From contig JAISZT010000057.1 of assembly GCA_031284485.1 (NCBI GenBank), positions 1 to 64,000 on the forward strand: DNA of 64,000 nucleotides. The letters are read 5' to 3'. The notes below the pieces were generated by a model. The model had not been told where the DNA came from. It worked only from the letters and a program-made list of their open reading frames with translations, and searched no databases. The DNA comes from Desulfovibrio sp. (GTDB taxonomy: Bacteria; Desulfobacterota; Desulfovibrionia; Desulfovibrionales; Desulfovibrionaceae). Numbering within the stretch: the first letter of the stretch is position 1; each line of letters opens with the position of its first letter. Below are positions 34,210 to 46,488 of this stretch, one piece after another. Both the position numbers and the translations under genes were made by a program.

Positions 34210-35088
34210 ATGAACATGCCCGGAGTAACGGCAACCGGGGGCGGCAGGTCTGCCGCAGCGGCCCCTGTGCTTCTGAAGCCGGTGCTGACCTCGGATACGG
34301 CGTCCCCGTTGTTGTCCCTGCCCCGTCCCTGGAAAGTACGGCTGCGTTTCCGCAAGGGGTTCCTGGCGCAAAGCTGTGACGACGCCCTTTTCATCGGCAC
34401 TGACGAGGCCAGCCCCGGTCCGTACCATCTTCTGCTGTCCAAACCGGACTTCAGCCAACTGGCCGATTGGGACGTAGGGAGCATCGTCACCTCCCACAAA
34501 GGGCGTCTCGGCCGGGGCCGCCTGTTTATCGACATTTCAGCCGCGGTTGAATACGGCACCTCGGCCGCTTTCCTTGATTGCGCGGCTTCGGCCTGGGCGG
34601 AAAAGCGCCTGGGGGATTTTCTGCGGGAGGAGAACCCGGAAACCGGCTTTGGCTGCCGCGCGCGCATGGCGTGCAGTGAAGACGGTCCCGTCCCGTTTTC
34701 GCCGATGGATATAATTGGTGCCCGAAGCCGGCTGGAACTGCTGAAATGGATGATCGGACGGGGGCCGGGCCTGACTCCCAGCGGTGACGATTTTATCATC
34801 GGTTTACTGGTCGTGTTGCCGCAATGCGGCGAACTGCATGAACAGGTCGCCGCATTGATCAGCCGTCCCGGCCTGACCGGTGTGGTCAGCCTCGCCTACC
34901 ATCGGGCCGCTCTGGCCCGCCGCTTCGACCGTACCCTTTGCCTGATGACCGAAGCGGCGGTCCAGAGAAATGAAAATTTGTTCATGAAGGCGCTCACCCA
35001 AATATTGGGTCACGGGCACAGTTCCGGGGCCGATCTGCTCTGCGGGATACTCTTCGCCCTGAGTAGCCGTGGAAAAAAAGGATGGTGA
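34210..35088 (+). CDS. allH: YlbF/DUF2877 protein, oxamate carbamoyltransferase third component
   Basis: 292 residues. The DUF2877 signature GRGPGLTPSGDDFIIGLLV is near residue 180, and GHGHSSGADLLCGI closes the protein. E. coli YlbF (AllH) is needed with FdrA and YlbE for oxamate carbamoyltransferase activity. Here it follows the fusion gene by 18 bases and abuts carbamate kinase by 1 base, so all parts are in one operon. The N-terminal 25 residues are low in complexity; a start at the second Met (34216) is possible. Confidence 0.82.
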   Translation: MNMPGVTATGGGRSAAAAPVLLKPVLTSDTASPLLSLPRPWKVRLRFRKGFLAQSCDDALFIGTDEASPGPYHLLLSKPDFSQLADWDVGSIVTSHKGRLGRGRLFIDISAAVEYGTSAAFLDCAASAWAEKRLGDFLREENPETGFGCRARMACSEDGPVPFSPMDIIGARSRLELLKWMIGRGPGLTPSGDDFIIGLLVVLPQCGELHEQVAALISRPGLTGVVSLAYHRAALARRFDRTLCLMTEAAVQRNENLFMKALTQILGHGHSSGADLLCGILFALSSRGKKGW

Positions 35089-35089
35089 A

Positions 35090-36046
35090 ATGAGTAAGAT
35101 AGTGAAAGAAAAATTGGCGGTAATCGCCGTCGGCGGCAACGCCCTGACCACGGATCAGGACCACCTGAGCCTCGCCAATCAGTATGAAAAAGCCGTGGAA
35201 GCGGCCGAACACATCGCCGACCTGATGCTGGACGGATGGAACGTGGTGGTTTCCCATGGCAACGGCCCCCAGATCGGATTGATGCTGCGCCGATCCGAAC
35301 TGGCCAGTACCGAGGTTCCGCAGATGCCCATGGACTACGCGGGAGCGACGACTCAGGGCGTGGTGGGCTACATGTTCTGCAAGTCTCTGCGTAACGCCTT
35401 CGCCCGGAGAGGTCTGAAGCGGGAGCCGGTAGCCGTGGTCACCCAGACCCTTGTCGACGGACGGGATCCGGCCTTCGCCGCCCCTGTCAAACCCATTGGC
35501 GGTTGGTTCACCGAAGAGCGGGCCCGCATTCTGGAGCGGGAACAAGGTTGGCGGGTGATTGAAGACTCCGGTCGGGGCTGGCGGCGGGTGGTGGCTTCCC
35601 CCGCTCCTATAAAAATAGTCGAACTGGAACCGATTTCCCGGATGATCAAGGCGGGCCTGACGGTTATCGCCGTTGGCGGAGGAGGTATTCCTGTGGTTCA
35701 GGGGCCTTCGGGCGAACTGATCGGGGTTGACGCGGTGGTGGACAAGGATAGGTCCGCCGCGCTTCTGGCCGGCGCGCTGCAAGCCGATATGCTGATACTG
35801 CCGACGGCGGTGGAAAAGGTGGCCGTGCGCTTCGGACAGCCGAACCAGAAGTGGCTCGACCACCTGAGCGTGGCCGAGGCCGAGGAGTATCTGGCCGGCG
35901 GCGAATTCCCGGCGGGTAGCATGGGACCGAAAATAGACGCCCTGCTGCGTTTCGTCAAAGCCACCGGCGGTTGCGGCCTCATCACCTCCCCTGACAAGTT
36001 GCGGGAGGCAGTCAAGGGCGACACCGGCACCCGCATTTCAGGGTAG
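35090..36046 (+). CDS. arcC: Carbamate kinase
   Basis: 318 residues, amino-acid-kinase fold. It transfers the phosphate of carbamoyl phosphate to ADP. AVGGNALTT near residue 12, VVSHGNGPQIGLMLRRSE near residue 50, VVTQTLVDGRDPAF and AVGGGGIPV are diagnostic. It ends the ureide operon and gives the ATP yield of allantoate fermentation, as AllK does in E. coli. The start at 35090 sits 1 base past the ylbF stop; an upstream in-frame ATG would overlap ylbF. Confidence 0.94.
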   Translation: MSKIVKEKLAVIAVGGNALTTDQDHLSLANQYEKAVEAAEHIADLMLDGWNVVVSHGNGPQIGLMLRRSELASTEVPQMPMDYAGATTQGVVGYMFCKSLRNAFARRGLKREPVAVVTQTLVDGRDPAFAAPVKPIGGWFTEERARILEREQGWRVIEDSGRGWRRVVASPAPIKIVELEPISRMIKAGLTVIAVGGGGIPVVQGPSGELIGVDAVVDKDRSAALLAGALQADMLILPTAVEKVAVRFGQPNQKWLDHLSVAEAEEYLAGGEFPAGSMGPKIDALLRFVKATGGCGLITSPDKLREAVKGDTGTRISG

Positions 36047-36076
36047 GACTGTTTCCCTTTGAAAATGTATATGCCG

Positions 36077-36110
36077 CGCGGCAGGGATTTGCTCACAAAT
36101 CCTTGCCGCG
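36077..36110 (+). terminator. Strong hairpin after the ureide operon
   Basis: Arms of 15 bases (CGCGGCAGGGATTTG, with its partner at 36096-36110) with one mismatch and a CTCA loop lie 30 bases past the arcC stop. The tract after it (TGATTGTTGC) is only weakly T-rich. It probably ends or protects the operon transcript. Confidence 0.5.
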
Positions 36111-36203
36111 TGATTGTTGCAAGGCGAATTTACATCGCTGTCAGGCAACAATCTCAATACGAAAATGTCCAGCCGATAATACCCCTGCATGCCGACCGGA
36201 GTC

Positions 36204-37205
36204 TCACTTTTTCATCAGCGTCCATGTTTGATGGAGGATTGCTGTTTCCGTCCAGTGGGCTTTGTAGGCCATACGCGGCCCTACAAGCGGCCCCATATCA
36301 TATCGTTGCGCCCCTTCCTCACAGAGCCAGCGGATTTTCTCCATTTGCATCAGGTTGCCGATGGAGGATTTTTTCCAGTCATCAGCGTAGCTGAACTGCT
36401 GGCCGCGATAAAACTTTCCTGCCATGCCGCCGAAAATAAAGCCTATATCCTCGTCTTCATATCGGGCAAAGATAACCCGCGCATCATTACTTCGGGCAAG
36501 CCGGTGCAGCATGAAGTCATAGAACTGTCTGGCCGGCGGTTCAGCCATGCCACAGCGGCCAATGCCTTTCCAGCTTGCAAGTTCAATATTGACCATTCGG
36601 GCGTATATTGTTGCCGCTTCTTCCGGCGATGCCGGGCTGACGCGTTCAAAACTCACCCCCTTCTCCAATGCCCGCCGGGCGGCTTTTTGGAGTTTATGGC
36701 GGTGATTGGCGGATCTTCTGGACAGATAACCATCAAGTCCGCCAAGCAGAGACGCTGAACATTGCATGCCCTTCAAGTGCACGTAAAAGTCAAAACTGCT
36801 GCCGAAGGTTCGCACCAGGCATTGCGCAAAAGCGCCACCCGGCCTGACCCCGCTGATCATGATTTTGGGGAAAGACGGCGCATGGAAATTTTCGAAGCAG
36901 GTTATCGCCTCTGACAGCAGCTCAACGGAATCTTCGCCAAGCAGCGGGCAACCAAAAAACCAGTGCGGTTCAATGGGCGTCATGTAGACGTTATCTGGAG
37001 AAAAGACCTTCTCCGCAAAGGCGATCAGACCGTCTGACGACGATTCAATGAGCAGTCGGCGTTTTGGGCTGAATGCGTCATGAAAGGCAAGCTGCCAGGA
37101 AGGGGCGCAGCAGAACGGGTCAGCCTGATCCGTGCTGATGGCGGCCTGATGCCAAACAGGAAGCTGAGCAGGCAAGAAATTTATTGGCACCGTTCTGAAC
37201 TGCAT
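36204..37205 (-). CDS. GNAT/FemAB-like acyltransferase of unknown substrate
   Basis: 333 residues, consistent with the Acetyltransf_6 (FemAB/BioF2-like) family. The core shows RSANHRHKLQKAARRALEKG near residue 165, ARYEDEDIGFIFGG near residue 245 and QQFSYADDWKKSSIGNLMQM near residue 275, as in other family members where the helix following YD..W is the acyl-acceptor region. Such proteins attach amino acids or acyl groups to sugars or peptides. It stands where the 3' end of apt should be, 17 bases past the altered apt stop, and is probably a newcomer at this site. Confidence 0.65.
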   Translation of the reverse strand: MQFRTVPINFLPAQLPVWHQAAISTDQADPFCCAPSWQLAFHDAFSPKRRLLIESSSDGLIAFAEKVFSPDNVYMTPIEPHWFFGCPLLGEDSVELLSEAITCFENFHAPSFPKIMISGVRPGGAFAQCLVRTFGSSFDFYVHLKGMQCSASLLGGLDGYLSRRSANHRHKLQKAARRALEKGVSFERVSPASPEEAATIYARMVNIELASWKGIGRCGMAEPPARQFYDFMLHRLARSNDARVIFARYEDEDIGFIFGGMAGKFYRGQQFSYADDWKKSSIGNLMQMEKIRWLCEEGAQRYDMGPLVGPRMAYKAHWTETAILHQTWTLMKK

Positions 37206-37222
37206 GCGGCACGCTACTTTCT

Positions 37223-37630
37223 TTAACGTCTGAATGAGTTTGCCCCTGAGGAACTTGCCATTCTCTCAGGGGCAACGAACTGAATAATTATCGGAGAACT
37301 CGTCCTGCGGGGGACGTCAAACGCATTCCCTGCCCGCTGTCCCAGCTTGTAGTCCTCGCCGATAACGCTCGCCGGCAATTTGCCCTTTTTGCGGATAAGC
37401 GCCTGTCCCGCGTCCAGCAGATAGGCCAGAGGGGAACCAATGAGAAAACCGCGCGCGTCAATGCTCACCACCCTGGTTATGCCGGCCTGCGCATAAAGTG
37501 CGGCAAGAACGTCAATGGCCCGGCGAAAAACGTCCGGCTTGAGCAACAGCGTGGTGATGTCACGAAAAAGTACGCCGGGCTTCGGATAGTCCCGCACCGT
37601 ACGGATATGGGAGGCAAAGTCAACAGACAT
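37223..37630 (-). pseudogene. apt: Adenine phosphoribosyltransferase, C-terminally truncated
   Basis: 135 codons. Residues 1-95 match Apt well: RDYPKPGVLFRDITTLL, VSIDARGFLIGSPLAYLL and IRKKGKLPASVIGEDYKL. After YKL, similarity stops. The PRPP-binding loop (VDDLLATGGT in intact enzymes) and everything after it are missing; instead there is an unrelated tail ending APERMASSSGANSFRR. Intact Apt has 170-180 residues. None of the other frames downstream carries the lost part, so it is a replacement and not a single frameshift. The enzyme should be inactive. Confidence 0.75.
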
Positions 37631-37787
37631 GGCATATTCGCAAACGACAAAGGCCCGTTGGTTGCGGGCCTTTGTGCTTCACCTTGCGGTCGTATTTGCT
37701 TCTGTCCTTGTGATACTGGACAGCCTTTGCCGTCTTTTTGCGTACCTTGGGTTCCGGCAAGGCCAAGGTCATGATGACTTTGCTCAT
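37620..37787 (-). CDS. Small basic protein upstream of apt
   Basis: 55 residues, MSKVIMTLALPEPKVRKKTA then KAVQYHKDRSKYDRKVKHKG and a less basic tail. It has TAAGGAGGATTTC before the ATG, which is strong, and overlaps the apt start by 11 bases. The high Lys/Arg content in the middle is like small ribosome- or nucleic-acid-binding proteins. The last 15 codons are encoded by an 11-bp hairpin (37647-37675). The 200 bases upstream (37788-37987) hold nothing I can name. The function is unknown. Confidence 0.55.
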   Translation of the reverse strand: MSKVIMTLALPEPKVRKKTAKAVQYHKDRSKYDRKVKHKGPQPTGLCRLRICHVC

Positions 37788-37987
37788 GAAATCCTCCTTA
37801 CAAATGCAATTTATCGTGTTCGGCGGAAAACATCAATATGGCCGCCTGGACCGGCTGTTCGCGGGAACGGCCGGCTTGACCCGCGATGGAAAGTCTGGCA
37901 ACAGGGATTGTCGAAATTATACGAGGTTGGACGCTCATTTCGCTGTCCTTCATGCTTTGAGGTGTGTTTGCCCGGAAAGGATGCTCT

Positions 37988-39568
37988 ATGAATACACGAA
38001 AAATATCCAGACCGATCATATTTTCCCAGGCCGGAATGGTCGTAAGCGGTCATCACCGGGCGTCGGAGGCGGGCGCGTCAATATTGCGCGCCGGCGGAAA
38101 CGCCCTTGACGCCGCCATAGCCGCTTCAGCCGCATTGTGCGTTGCCGTGCCGAATATGAACGGGCTTGGGGGAGATTGTTTCGCACTTTTCTATGACGCA
38201 AAGCGCAATAAAGTGACATGCATTAACGGCAGCGGCGCTGCCCCCGCCGCAGCTCTGCCTCAGGCCTATGTTGACAGAAATTGTCAGTCCATGCCCAAAA
38301 GGGGGCCTCTGCCCATTTCGGTGTGCGGGCTTGTCCATGCCTGGCAGTCCGGTCTCGCGGCCTTTGGTTCCGGCAGATACTCCCTGGCGCAACTGATCGA
38401 AAACGCCGCCTGTCTGGCCGAACAGGGAAGCGAAGTTGATGTGTGCCTGCAGGAATATTTCGCTTCCGACGCCTATCATGAGCTTGTCCTGAACGCTCCG
38501 GGTCTGAAGGATATTTTCGGGCCGCGCGCAAAGCGTTCCCTGGGTGAACGCATACCACAAAAAACATTGTCCGCGTCTTTGCGCCGGATCGCTGAAGAAG
38601 GCGTTGAAACCATGTACGGCGGCGCTCTGGGCCGTGATTTGATTGATGATCTGTCCCGCCAGGGCAGTTTGCTCACTCTGGATGATATGCGCAAGCATAC
38701 TACGCGACTTGTGGACGCGCTTTCCGTCAGCTTTTACGGTCGGCGGCTTTTTTTTGCTCCGCCGAATTCACAAGGCATCGCCCTGGGGCTTCTGGCCGGG
38801 TTGTGGAAGGCGTTGCGCGAGGGAAAGGCCGCCCCCGACCTCACTCCGGAAACGTACATGCGTCTCAAAAATATCGCTTTTGACCTGCGCGATCGCTATG
38901 CCGTTGATCCGGCGCGGGGCGTGCGCCTGCCGCCGGAACTGCTGGAGGAGAAAACACTCCATTCCCTTCTTGAAAAAAATCCGCCGCCCCCGCGTGACGG
39001 TGTCTGCTCCGGCGGCGACACCAGTGCGCTTGTGGTTATTGACCGCTGGGGCAATGCCGTAAGCTGGGTGCAGAGCTTGTTTGACGATTTCGGAAGCGGC
39101 GTTGTTTCGCCGTCCACAGGGATTGTCATGCACAACCGCCTTCGCCTGGAAGTTCTTGCCGAGAATTCTCCGCGCTGCGTGCAGCCCGGCATGCGGCCTT
39201 TCCATACCTTGTGCCCAGCGCTGCTTGTTGGCGACAGGCGCTGTGAAATCGCCATAGCCACTCCGGGGGATCATGGTCAGCCGCAGTCGCTTTTTCAGGT
39301 GCTGGTCAACATTTTTGCAAAGGACATGAACATACAGGCGGCGATTGAAGCGCCGCGCATGCGCCACGACAGCGGGACCGATCTTATGCTTGAGGGCGCT
39401 TTGTACGAATTGTACGCCCGTGAGGCGGAACCCCTGGGCATGCGCCCTGTGGATGTTGGAGAGTGGCCTCGTCTTATGGGTGGGGTCAACGCCATTCAAT
39501 GCGTGCCGGAAGGCGCATTGCTGTCCGGCGCGGATCCGCGACGTTCAAGCTACGCCGTGTCTGCCTGA
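37988..39568 (+). CDS. Gamma-glutamyltransferase-family hydrolase, cytoplasmic form
   Basis: 526 residues. N-terminal half shows GHHRASEAGASILRAGGNAL and PNMNGLGGDCF; the autoprocessing site SGGDTSALVVID places the catalytic Thr near residue 350, so the protein should split into a large and small subunit. Downstream FDDFGSGVVSPSTGIVMHNR and TPGDHGQPQ fit the family. There is no signal peptide, unlike E. coli Ggt, so it acts in the cytoplasm; substrate may be a gamma-glutamyl compound or a cephalosporin-acylase-like amide. AAAGGATGCTCT precedes the ATG at 37988. Confidence 0.82.
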   Translation: MNTRKISRPIIFSQAGMVVSGHHRASEAGASILRAGGNALDAAIAASAALCVAVPNMNGLGGDCFALFYDAKRNKVTCINGSGAAPAAALPQAYVDRNCQSMPKRGPLPISVCGLVHAWQSGLAAFGSGRYSLAQLIENAACLAEQGSEVDVCLQEYFASDAYHELVLNAPGLKDIFGPRAKRSLGERIPQKTLSASLRRIAEEGVETMYGGALGRDLIDDLSRQGSLLTLDDMRKHTTRLVDALSVSFYGRRLFFAPPNSQGIALGLLAGLWKALREGKAAPDLTPETYMRLKNIAFDLRDRYAVDPARGVRLPPELLEEKTLHSLLEKNPPPPRDGVCSGGDTSALVVIDRWGNAVSWVQSLFDDFGSGVVSPSTGIVMHNRLRLEVLAENSPRCVQPGMRPFHTLCPALLVGDRRCEIAIATPGDHGQPQSLFQVLVNIFAKDMNIQAAIEAPRMRHDSGTDLMLEGALYELYAREAEPLGMRPVDVGEWPRLMGGVNAIQCVPEGALLSGADPRRSSYAVSA

Positions 39569-39602
39569 AAAACACCGTTAATACCATGAGGATCAGGGCG
39601 TT

Positions 39603-40775
39603 ATGGGCAGTACAAATATCACGTCGGCGGAATTGAGCAAAGAGGAAATAGCGCGTTACAGCCGCCATCTCCTGTTGCCGGAAGTCGGCCTTGAGGGACA
39701 GAAAAAACTGAAAAAAAGTCGCGTTCTGCTTGTGGGGGCGGGCGGACTTGGTTCTCCCCTTGGCTTGTACCTTGCGGCGGCCGGGGTGGGCACAATCGGC
39801 ATTATCGACAACGACAGGGTTGAGGAAAACAACCTGCAACGCCAGATCATTCACAGAACCTGCGATGTAGGCCGGAAAAAGACCGACTCCGCCAAAGACG
39901 GCATCCTGCGGCTCAATCCCGAAATTTCAGTGCTCACCTTCAACACTACCCTTTCGAGTGCCAACGCATTGGAGATATTCAGCCGATTCGACATTATCGT
40001 GGACGGTTCGGACAACTTCCCCACCCGCTACCTGATCAACGACGCCTGCGCCCTGCTGGGCAAGCCGGATGTTTACGGAGCGGTGTATCGTTTTGAAGGG
40101 CAGGCCACGGTGTTTGACGCCAGGCAGGGCTGTTGCCTGCGCTGCCTAATGCCGGAACCGCCCGCGCCTGGGGAAGTGCCCTCCTGCGGTGAAGGCGGCG
40201 TTCTGGGCGTGCTGCCGGGTATTGTGGGAGGCATACAGGCAACAGAAACCATCAAGCTGATACTGGGGCAGCCTGCATCGCTCATCAGCCGCCTGCTCGC
40301 CTTTGATGCCTGGCACATGCGTTTTCACACCTTTCACCTCAGTAAAAAGGCGGACTGCCCCCTTTGCGGCGAACACCCGAGCGTCAGGGAACTCATTGAC
40401 TATGAGCGTTTTTGTGGTCTGCGCCCGGAGACAGCCCGGACGGATGAAGACAATGTGGAGTCAATCAGCCCTAAAGAACTGAAAAGGCTTCTGGATCAGG
40501 TGGCCGACATACAATTGCTGGACGTGCGTCTGCCGGAAGAGCTGTTTGTCAGCAAGCTGCCCGGAGCAACCCACATGCCCATGAACCGGTTATGCGCGCG
40601 CATGGACGAACTGGATCCCGGCCGGGACGCTGTTGTCGTGTGCAAAATAGGGGAAAGAAGTGAACTCGCCATCAGGATGCTGCGGGAAGAAGGCTATCGC
40701 GGACGTTTGCTCAACCTGCGGGGCGGCATGAACGCCTGGGCTGAGGATGTTGCCCCTGACCTGCCGACGTATTAG
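39603..40775 (+). CDS. ThiF/MoeB-type sulfur-carrier adenylyltransferase with rhodanese domain
   Basis: 390 residues. The E1-like domain has GAGGLGSPLGLYLAAAG near residue 42, QRQIIH and DNFPTRY. Two cysteine pairs (CCLRC and CPLCG) bind zinc. The C-terminus is a rhodanese domain (LLDVRLPEELFVSKL, with the active Cys in VVCKIGERS). It activates the C-terminus of a ThiS/MoaD-like carrier and passes sulfur. It converges on thiC, so thiamine synthesis is one option; molybdopterin is the other. It starts 34 bases after the gamma-glutamyltransferase gene. Confidence 0.88.
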   Translation: MGSTNITSAELSKEEIARYSRHLLLPEVGLEGQKKLKKSRVLLVGAGGLGSPLGLYLAAAGVGTIGIIDNDRVEENNLQRQIIHRTCDVGRKKTDSAKDGILRLNPEISVLTFNTTLSSANALEIFSRFDIIVDGSDNFPTRYLINDACALLGKPDVYGAVYRFEGQATVFDARQGCCLRCLMPEPPAPGEVPSCGEGGVLGVLPGIVGGIQATETIKLILGQPASLISRLLAFDAWHMRFHTFHLSKKADCPLCGEHPSVRELIDYERFCGLRPETARTDEDNVESISPKELKRLLDQVADIQLLDVRLPEELFVSKLPGATHMPMNRLCARMDELDPGRDAVVVCKIGERSELAIRMLREEGYRGRLLNLRGGMNAWAEDVAPDLPTY

Positions 40776-40820
40776 GCAGGATTTTCCGGCGGCATCGGAC
40801 TTGCCTTTGAACAAAAAATC

Positions 40821-42095
40821 TTACAGTCCCTGAACCATCTTCACGGCGCAGAATTTTCCGCACATGGCGCAAACTTCTTCGTCCTTATGGTCCTTGCGCC
40901 GCTCGCACACAGACCCCGGATCAAGGGCGGCGTTGGTCATGCCCTCCCAGTCCAGAGCTTTGCGGGCCTTGTTCATGGCCGCTTCACGGGCCAGAGCGTG
41001 GGACAGGCCCAAGGCCACTTCACCCACGTGCGCCGCCACCCGGGAGGCCATAACGCCCGCGCGCACATCGTCCACATCCGGCAGGGTCAAATGTTCGGCA
41101 GGCGTCAGATAACACAGAAAATCCACTCCGGCTTCCACTCCCACCGCGCCGCCGATGGCCCCGGCGATATGGTCGTAGCCGGGCGCGCTGTCGCAGCACA
41201 GAGGGCCGAGCACATACAGAGGCGCGTTGGCTGTCAGACGTTTGATGCCCTGAATCTGGGCGCGCACCTGGTTGAGCGGCACGTGGCCGGGGCCTTCAAT
41301 CATGCACTGTACGCCGCGCTCGGCGGCGTAGCGGCAAAGCCGCCCGAGGTTGATCACTTCTTCCCACTGGGCCGCGTCGCCCGCGTCCGCGCCGGAGCCG
41401 GGGCGCAGTCCGTCCCCCAGAGAAAGGGTCACGTTGTAGGGCAGGCATATCTCAAGCAGCCTGTCAAAATCGTCCAGCAGCGGGTTTTCGCAATTGTTCT
41501 CCGCCATCCAGCGCACCAGCATGGAGCCGCCGCGCGACACAACGCCCATAACCCGGTTTGCTCCCACCGCCATGTCGGCGGCGCGCCGGGAGATGCCGCA
41601 GTGCACGGTCATGAAGTCCACGCCCTGGCGCGCCTGTTTTTCAATTTCCTCGAACAGGTCGTCGGGGCGCATGGCGGCGATGTCCGCGCCGGAATCAATG
41701 ATCCGTTGCCCCACGGCATATAGGGGCACGGTTCCCAAGGGGACGGGACAGGCCGCGAGCATGCTGAGGCGGATGGCGTCCAGATTTCCGGCGATGGACA
41801 AATCCATTATCGTGTCGGCCCCCGCATCCAGGGCGGCTTTCAGCTTGCGCCCCTCGGTTTCCGGGTTGTTGCACAGGGGCGAAACGCCGATGTTGGCGTT
41901 GACTTTGACTTTGGCCGGTTGGCCTATCAAAACGGGTTCAAGGCCGGTGTGCGCGGGGTTGCCCAAAAGCGCCATTGTGCCCGCGCGCAGGGCTTCGGTG
42001 ATTGTTTCCGGAGCAAGATCCTCTTTTTGGACCAGGGCGGGCAGGCAACGGTCAAGCAGGCCGCGCAGGGCGGCATTGTGCGGATTACGTGTCAT
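40821..42095 (-). CDS. thiC: Phosphomethylpyrimidine synthase, short form
   Basis: 424 residues, the short ThiC type lacking the N-terminal domain of E. coli. It is a radical SAM enzyme converting aminoimidazole ribotide to HMP-P. C-terminal CAMCGKFCAVKM holds the [4Fe-4S] ligands. Other motifs are NANIGVSPLCNN, GADTIMDLSI, EGPGHVPLNQV and DALNKAR-like ARKALDW. No TPP riboswitch was seen in the short leader (98 bases to the nearest gene), which is unusual for thiC; a strong promoter at 42113-42141 would start transcription a few bases from the start codon. Confidence 0.95.
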   Translation of the reverse strand: MTRNPHNAALRGLLDRCLPALVQKEDLAPETITEALRAGTMALLGNPAHTGLEPVLIGQPAKVKVNANIGVSPLCNNPETEGRKLKAALDAGADTIMDLSIAGNLDAIRLSMLAACPVPLGTVPLYAVGQRIIDSGADIAAMRPDDLFEEIEKQARQGVDFMTVHCGISRRAADMAVGANRVMGVVSRGGSMLVRWMAENNCENPLLDDFDRLLEICLPYNVTLSLGDGLRPGSGADAGDAAQWEEVINLGRLCRYAAERGVQCMIEGPGHVPLNQVRAQIQGIKRLTANAPLYVLGPLCCDSAPGYDHIAGAIGGAVGVEAGVDFLCYLTPAEHLTLPDVDDVRAGVMASRVAAHVGEVALGLSHALAREAAMNKARKALDWEGMTNAALDPGSVCERRKDHKDEEVCAMCGKFCAVKMVQGL

Positions 42096-42112
42096 AAAAA
42101 CCTCTGGTGCGC

Positions 42113-42141
42113 ATTGTATAAAAATAAGATAACATAGTCAA
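42113..42141 (-). promoter_or_regulatory. Sigma-70-type promoter for thiC
   Basis: On the minus strand TTGACT (42141-42136), 17 bases, TACAAT (42118-42113). The -10 ends 18 bases before the thiC start codon, leaving a leader of about 10 bases, too short for a riboswitch. Confidence 0.6.
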
Positions 42142-42194
42142 GTCTCAGGCCTTGCTGTTGACACACGCTCCGGGGCACTCTTGCTGCCACGGGT

Positions 42195-46477
<4,283 letters not shown>

Positions 46478-46488
46478 GGAACGCGCTT

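Noticed and set aside
36077-36110. CRISPR or mobile-element end at the 15-bp hairpin after arcC
   Set aside because: It is a single hairpin with no repeat partner nearby; no direct-repeat array of CRISPR type was seen anywhere in the window.
42096-42194. Possible TPP riboswitch before thiC suggested by CCTGAGACTT
   Set aside because: Only one short match; the other conserved blocks of the riboswitch are missing and the promoter lies downstream of it.
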